Shown: piece after piece, positions 54,660 through 57,978 of the stretch
Layout: every line of letters begins with the position of its first letter
Numbering within the stretch: the first letter of the stretch is position 1
Origin: Microbacteriaceae bacterium
Lineage (GTDB): Bacteria; Actinomycetota; Actinomycetes; Actinomycetales; Microbacteriaceae
DNA: 57,978 bases
Reading direction: 5' to 3'
Assembly: GCA_947486475.1 (NCBI GenBank)
Contig: CANKTR010000006.1
Location: forward strand, 1 to 57,978
Translations under genes and position numbers: made by a program
The notes under the pieces: generated by a model
Told to the model about the DNA's origin: nothing
What the model saw: the letters and a program-made list of their open reading frames with translations, nothing else
Databases searched by the model: none

Positions 54660-54760
54660 GCGCGTTTTTTTAACTAGTCATAGATGTTTTACGACACGAA
54701 CATTTGAACTAAATCATTCACTATTGAAGTTTTTATTTTTTCCCCCTAGAATTTACAGCA
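54660..54760. promoter_or_regulatory. AT-rich divergent control region of the permease and P450 operons
   Basis: This stretch between the two divergent starts is markedly AT-rich against a GC-rich background. It contains a direct repeat of the form AACTAnnTCAT (54672-54681 and 54707-54717, the second with one extra base), a short inverted repeat ATGTT/AACAT spaced by ten bases, and the P450 promoter. The repeats are candidate binding sites for a local regulator, which is not in the window. Confidence 0.45.
54724..54752 (+). promoter_or_regulatory. Promoter of the P450 operon (TTGAAG - 17 - TAGAAT)
   Basis: A -35 box TTGAAG at 54724-54729 and a -10 box TAGAAT at 54747-54752 are separated by exactly 17 bases, the best sigma-70-type match in the window. 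It predicts a leader of about 46 bases before ATG 54805. Confidence 0.75.
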
Positions 54761-54804
54761 CGGGTCGAATACGGCTCAGTTTTCCGAACAACGAGGTTCA
54801 CCCG

Positions 54805-55998
54805 ATGTCCACAGAGATTGATGTGCCGTATCTCGATATTTCCGACCCTTCCTTCGCGATGCACTCGGAGGCTGTTCGCGAGGCGCGCGAGCGTCACTGG
54901 TACGCGAAGACCAACTACGGTTTCGCTATCCTTCGTCACGGCTACGTCAGTACCTTGCTCAAGGACACGCGCCTCAGCCAGGGGAGCGGCAAGTGGCCCG
55001 ACCACAACGGGGTCCACTCGGGACTGTTCCACGACTGGTGGACGAAGTGTCTGCTGGTTCTCGAAGGAGAAGACCACCACCGAATTCGCCGGTTGCTCAA
55101 CCCCGCCTTCTCGTTCCGCCACATTGAGGCGTACGTTCCTCGTTTCGAACAACTCGCCGCGGAACTCATCGACTCCTTCCTCGACCGGGGCGAGCTCGAA
55201 TTCGTCCACGACTTCGCCGAGCCGTACGCGACGCGAGTGTTGTGCATCCTCACCGGGATCCCCGAGAGCGAATATCCGACCATCGCCCGTATCTCGTCCT
55301 CGATTGGGCTTGCCCTCGGAATCACCATCAAAGAGGACCTTCCCGAAATCGAGGCGGCGCTCGCCGAACTCTACGGCTACGCGGAAGCGCTCATTGTCGA
55401 TCGACAGGCGAACCCCCGCGACGATTTGGTGACGCGACTGGTGGAGGCGAACCGCGACGGCGACAGCCTCAGCGATGACGAATTGCGTAACGCGCTGTGC
55501 CTGCTTATTTTCGGCGGGATGGACACCACCCGCAATCAACTGGGACTGGGAATGAAAACCATGATGCAGAACCCCGACCAGTGGGAACTGCTCGCGAAGG
55601 ACCCCGAACTCGCGCGGAACGCAGTCGAGGAAGTCATGCGGATGAACCCGACGACCACGTGGGTGACGCGCGAGGCTGTGGTCGATTTCGATTACGAAGA
55701 CCTCCACGCACCCGCGGGTTCCACGGTGCACTTTTTGACGCAGGTGAGTGGGACGGATCCCGCCGCCTACCCCAACCCCGGAATGGACATCACGGCCGAA
55801 CGGGTTCCTCATTATGGTTTCGGTGGCGGGATGCACCACTGCCTGGGCCACTTCGTTGCCCGAATGGATATGACCATCGCGCTGCGCGCACTGTCACGGC
55901 GGATGACCAACGTTCGCGTCAATGGGCGCGACGAATGGATGCCCGATTCGGGCAATACCGGTCCGGTTCACCTTCCTCTGGCGTTTGACAAGCGATAA
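54805..55998 (+). CDS. Cytochrome P450 monooxygenase
   Basis: This 397-residue soluble bacterial class I P450 has the I-helix oxygen-activation motif GGMDTT (about 237-242), ExxR at Glu 276-Arg 279 (EEVMR) and the heme loop YGFGGGMHHCLGHFVARMD, with Cys 346 as the heme ligand. The N-terminal half has GSGKWPDHNGV and LEGEDHHRIRRLLNPAFS, the latter being the C-helix heme-propionate region. ATG 54805 begins the recognisable domain; the longer frame upstream reads through the promoter. The next gene encodes its probable electron donor; no ferredoxin reductase is in the window. A CYP151-like amine hydroxylase is one possibility from cluster content. Confidence 0.93.
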   Translation: MSTEIDVPYLDISDPSFAMHSEAVREARERHWYAKTNYGFAILRHGYVSTLLKDTRLSQGSGKWPDHNGVHSGLFHDWWTKCLLVLEGEDHHRIRRLLNPAFSFRHIEAYVPRFEQLAAELIDSFLDRGELEFVHDFAEPYATRVLCILTGIPESEYPTIARISSSIGLALGITIKEDLPEIEAALAELYGYAEALIVDRQANPRDDLVTRLVEANRDGDSLSDDELRNALCLLIFGGMDTTRNQLGLGMKTMMQNPDQWELLAKDPELARNAVEEVMRMNPTTTWVTREAVVDFDYEDLHAPAGSTVHFLTQVSGTDPAAYPNPGMDITAERVPHYGFGGGMHHCLGHFVARMDMTIALRALSRRMTNVRVNGRDEWMPDSGNTGPVHLPLAFDKR

Positions 55999-56023
55999 CC
56001 TCTAACCACACAAGGAGAAACCC

Positions 56024-56212
56024 ATGCACGTATCCGTAGACCGCGCCAAGTGCGACAACCACGGTCAATGCACGTTTTCGGCCCCCTCCGTCTTCCGACT
56101 CAACGATCAGGGAATTCTCGAATACGACGACGATGTGGACGATTCACTGCGGGCCGACGTCGAGGAAGCCGCGGACGTCTGCCCCATGCAAGCCATTTTC
56201 GTCACCGACTAG
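56024..56212 (+). CDS. [3Fe-4S] ferredoxin, P450 electron donor
   Basis: This 62-residue ferredoxin has only three cysteines, Cys 10, Cys 16 and Cys 53, in KCDNHGQCTFSAPSVF and DVCPMQAIF. The missing second cysteine of the usual CxxCxxC group gives a [3Fe-4S] cluster, typical of ferredoxins that serve actinobacterial P450s. AAGGAG precedes the start, and the gene follows the P450 stop by 25 bases, so the two form a functional pair. A ferredoxin reductase must come from elsewhere. Confidence 0.94.
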   Translation: MHVSVDRAKCDNHGQCTFSAPSVFRLNDQGILEYDDDVDDSLRADVEEAADVCPMQAIFVTD

Positions 56213-56252
56213 ACCGGTTCATCCACAACACCCCACGGACAAAGGAGTCCCC

Positions 56253-57659
56253 ATGGTTTATCAGCTCGGCAGTAGTCCCCTCACGGACAATGACGCCTTC
56301 AGCCGTCACCAATCCGCCAACATGCAGCCCGATGTCATCAAAGACCTCGAGCAGAAAATCGCCGCGGCCGGCGTCGAATTCATCTATTACATGCTCCCCA
56401 CCATTGGCGCCAAGGTGGTCGCCAAGATGGTCCCCGCACGGCACCTTCGTCGAAACCTCGAAAAGGGAATCGCCCTTCACCGCACCGCCGTGGCCGACCT
56501 GCAGTCGACCCGCGAGGGAGAACTGATCGGTGGCGGAATCGGCGCACGCGAGATGATTGCGCTGCCCGACCCCGACACCTTCGTCGTGCTTCCATGGGAC
56601 ACCTCGGTCGCCCGCATGCTCTGTCTCGCTTACGAACCGATGCATTTCGCCGAGGTCGGCGGACGCCCACTACAAACCGACTCGCGCGGGTTGCTCATCC
56701 GCGCCCACCACGATTTCACCGCCCGCACGGGCTATGAGGTTCGCAGTGGCACCGAGCCCGAAATGATGTGGACCGGCCCCGGACTCGAGGTCATCAAGAA
56801 AGAAGGCTCGAGCCCCGCGTACCAGGTGGAAAACCTCGAACGCATGCGCCCCATCTTCAAGCAGGTCGTTCGATACGCCCAAGCATTCGGATTAGACATG
56901 ATCGAAGGGGACTACGAGGACGACGGACAGTTGGAACTCAACTGGATGTACGACCGGGTCGAACTCACCTCGGATCGTCTCGTCACGTACCGCCAGATCT
57001 GCAAGCAGGTTGCGCGCGAGCAGGGGGTCACGGCCTCGTTCATGCCCAAACCGTTCAACGGCCTCATGGGTAACGGCTGCCACCACAACCTGTCGCTGTG
57101 GAAAGACGGAGCGAACGCGTGTATCGAGCCGGGAAACACACAAATTCACCTGTCAGAGGTTGGTCGCTGGGCGGTTGGCGGGATGCTGACCCACGCCGCG
57201 GACTCGACCGTCATCATGGCGAGCACGGTCAACTCGTACAAGCGTTTTTGGGATGCCGGGCAGTTCGCACCGAGCTCGCCCTCGTGGGGACTCGACTCCC
57301 GCGCGGGCATGATTCGAATCTCGTCGATCGGTCGAATGGAATACCGCCAGCCCGACTCGAGCGTGAACCCCTATCTGTCCCACACGGCGCTCCTCGCGTC
57401 GATCGAGGACGGTTTGGAACGGAAGATCAATTCGGGAGACCCGCTCACGAATGAGAAGGCGAAGGTCGCGAAGTTTGACCTGATGCCGATGACCCTAGGA
57501 GATGCGATCGTGGAATTCGAAGGAAGTGCCCTTCTGAAGAAAGCGTTCCCCGCGGAGTTGCGGGACGTTTTCATCGACCTCAAGAAAGACGAGTGGGCCC
57601 GTTACTGCGGGGTCATCACCGAATGGGAGTTCGCACAGTACTGGGAGACCCTGCCGTGA
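56253..57659 (+). CDS. Glutamine-synthetase-like amine ligase
   Basis: This 468-residue protein has the glutamine synthetase fold and is closest in appearance to the GlnT / type III-like group that includes gamma-glutamylmethylamide and gamma-glutamylpolyamine synthetases. Visible landmarks are SGTEPEMMW (metal Glu), YEDDGQLELNW, FMPKPFNGLMGNGCHHNLSL (ATP and metal His) and RMEYRQPDSSVNPYL. The segment where GlnA has its ammonia-binding flap glutamate reads KRFWDAGQFAPSSPSW and has no Glu, so an amine rather than ammonia is the likely co-substrate. AAAGGAG precedes ATG 56253. The stop overlaps the next gene (GTGA). Confidence 0.85.
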   Translation: MVYQLGSSPLTDNDAFSRHQSANMQPDVIKDLEQKIAAAGVEFIYYMLPTIGAKVVAKMVPARHLRRNLEKGIALHRTAVADLQSTREGELIGGGIGAREMIALPDPDTFVVLPWDTSVARMLCLAYEPMHFAEVGGRPLQTDSRGLLIRAHHDFTARTGYEVRSGTEPEMMWTGPGLEVIKKEGSSPAYQVENLERMRPIFKQVVRYAQAFGLDMIEGDYEDDGQLELNWMYDRVELTSDRLVTYRQICKQVAREQGVTASFMPKPFNGLMGNGCHHNLSLWKDGANACIEPGNTQIHLSEVGRWAVGGMLTHAADSTVIMASTVNSYKRFWDAGQFAPSSPSWGLDSRAGMIRISSIGRMEYRQPDSSVNPYLSHTALLASIEDGLERKINSGDPLTNEKAKVAKFDLMPMTLGDAIVEFEGSALLKKAFPAELRDVFIDLKKDEWARYCGVITEWEFAQYWETLP

Positions 57660-57978
57660 GCCGGGCGCTTCGTCTTGCGTGCATCGACGCCGACGCACCG
57701 CCGCTGTTTGACATCAGCCCCGACGGAGTTCACCGAACGGGTTACGAACCCGCCGCTGCCGACCTCGTCGCGAGCGTGATGGGCCGCGAGGTCGAATGGG
57801 TCATCACCGCGTGGGACAACATGATTCCGATGGTCCAAAACGGCGAAGTCGATGCCGTCTGGTGTGGACAGGGAATGATTCCCGAGCGCATCGCTCTCGT
57901 CGACTTCACCCAGCCCTACGCGGTCTTCAACGAGACGGTGTTGGTTCGCGCCGACGACCCGGCTCGGTCGAACACCGA
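57656..57978 (+). CDS. Solute-binding-domain (SBP_bac_3-like) protein, 3' cut by window
   Basis: At least 107 residues are present; the gene runs off the window. It starts directly on the first strand of a family 3 solute-binding domain (RALRLACIDADAPPLFDI, then GYEPAAADLVASVMG and WDNMIPMVQNGEVDAVWCG, ending FTQPYAVFNETVLV). No signal peptide or lipobox precedes it, and an in-frame ATG at 57623 adds only 11 non-hydrophobic residues. It may therefore act in the cytosol, or export by another route. GTG 57656 overlaps the ligase stop by four bases, so it belongs to the P450 operon. Confidence 0.75.
   Translation, partial: MSRALRLACIDADAPPLFDISPDGVHRTGYEPAAADLVASVMGREVEWVITAWDNMIPMVQNGEVDAVWCGQGMIPERIALVDFTQPYAVFNETVLVRADDPARSNT

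Noticed and set aside
56253..57659. Housekeeping glutamine synthetase GlnA
   Set aside because: The flap glutamate and GlnA-type adenylylation loop are not evident, and the gene lies in a P450 operon. An amine-specific ligase is more likely.

Overview
The window is a GC-rich, gene-dense chromosomal segment from an actinobacterium. Evidence for this is the set of actinobacterial marker families (DUF3117, DUF3107, DUF3039, UPF0182, the AdnAB-type helicase-nuclease pair, succinylase-type DapC/D/E, a soluble MgtE-like CBS protein and a minimal Tad pilus locus), frequent GTG starts and many apparently leaderless promoters. The small intergenic spaces and reduced loci suggest a compact genome; a Microbacteriaceae-like (Microbacteriales) bacterium is the best guess, by inference rather than phylogeny. 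No insertion sequence, phage gene, CRISPR array or origin was seen, and no gene-free stretch exceeds 300 bases.

Bases 1-8334 carry branched-chain amino acid and serine synthesis: the 3' end of ilvD, then ilvB, ilvN, ilvC, a terminator, two small membrane proteins, serA, leuB and ilvE. Bases 8327-13483 add a seven-iron ferredoxin with dapC, citrate synthase, and divergent dapD and dapE (lysine and peptidoglycan precursor synthesis). Bases 13465-24652 hold a PIG-V-like membrane glycosyltransferase, DUF3117, an O-methyltransferase, TatB, an MgtE-like sensor protein, DUF1003, Mrp, a lipoprotein, aminopeptidase P, a PHP phosphoesterase, a DEAD-box RNA helicase, a ferritin-like protein and DUF3107. 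The order resembles the M. tuberculosis Rv1201c-Rv1232c neighbourhood, but sigE, rseA and htrA are absent between the methyltransferase and tatB.

Bases 24697-39950 are a DNA-repair and envelope block: AdnA-like and AdnB-like helicase-nucleases, a kinase-fold protein with degenerate active site, UvrD2-like helicase, an orphan E1-like zinc protein, a zincin-like metalloprotease, a PDZ-Lon protease and a UPF0182 membrane protein. After initiator tRNA-Met come a nitrilase-family amidase, two secreted proteins, a DegP-type protease, DUF3039, pncB, murI, rph, rdgB, an Nramp transporter, DedA and tRNA-Leu. Bases 49430-53058 are a tadA-tadB-tadC pilus locus with a membrane protein, a 53-residue pilin-like peptide and TadE.

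The most accessory-looking part is 53097-57978: an amino acid/amine permease transcribed divergently, across an AT-rich control region, from a cytochrome P450, its [3Fe-4S] ferredoxin, a glutamine-synthetase-like ligase and a signal-less solute-binding-domain protein cut by the window edge. I propose this is an oxidative amine-utilisation operon, related in gene content to the known morpholine/piperidine P450 clusters of mycobacteria but with additional parts.
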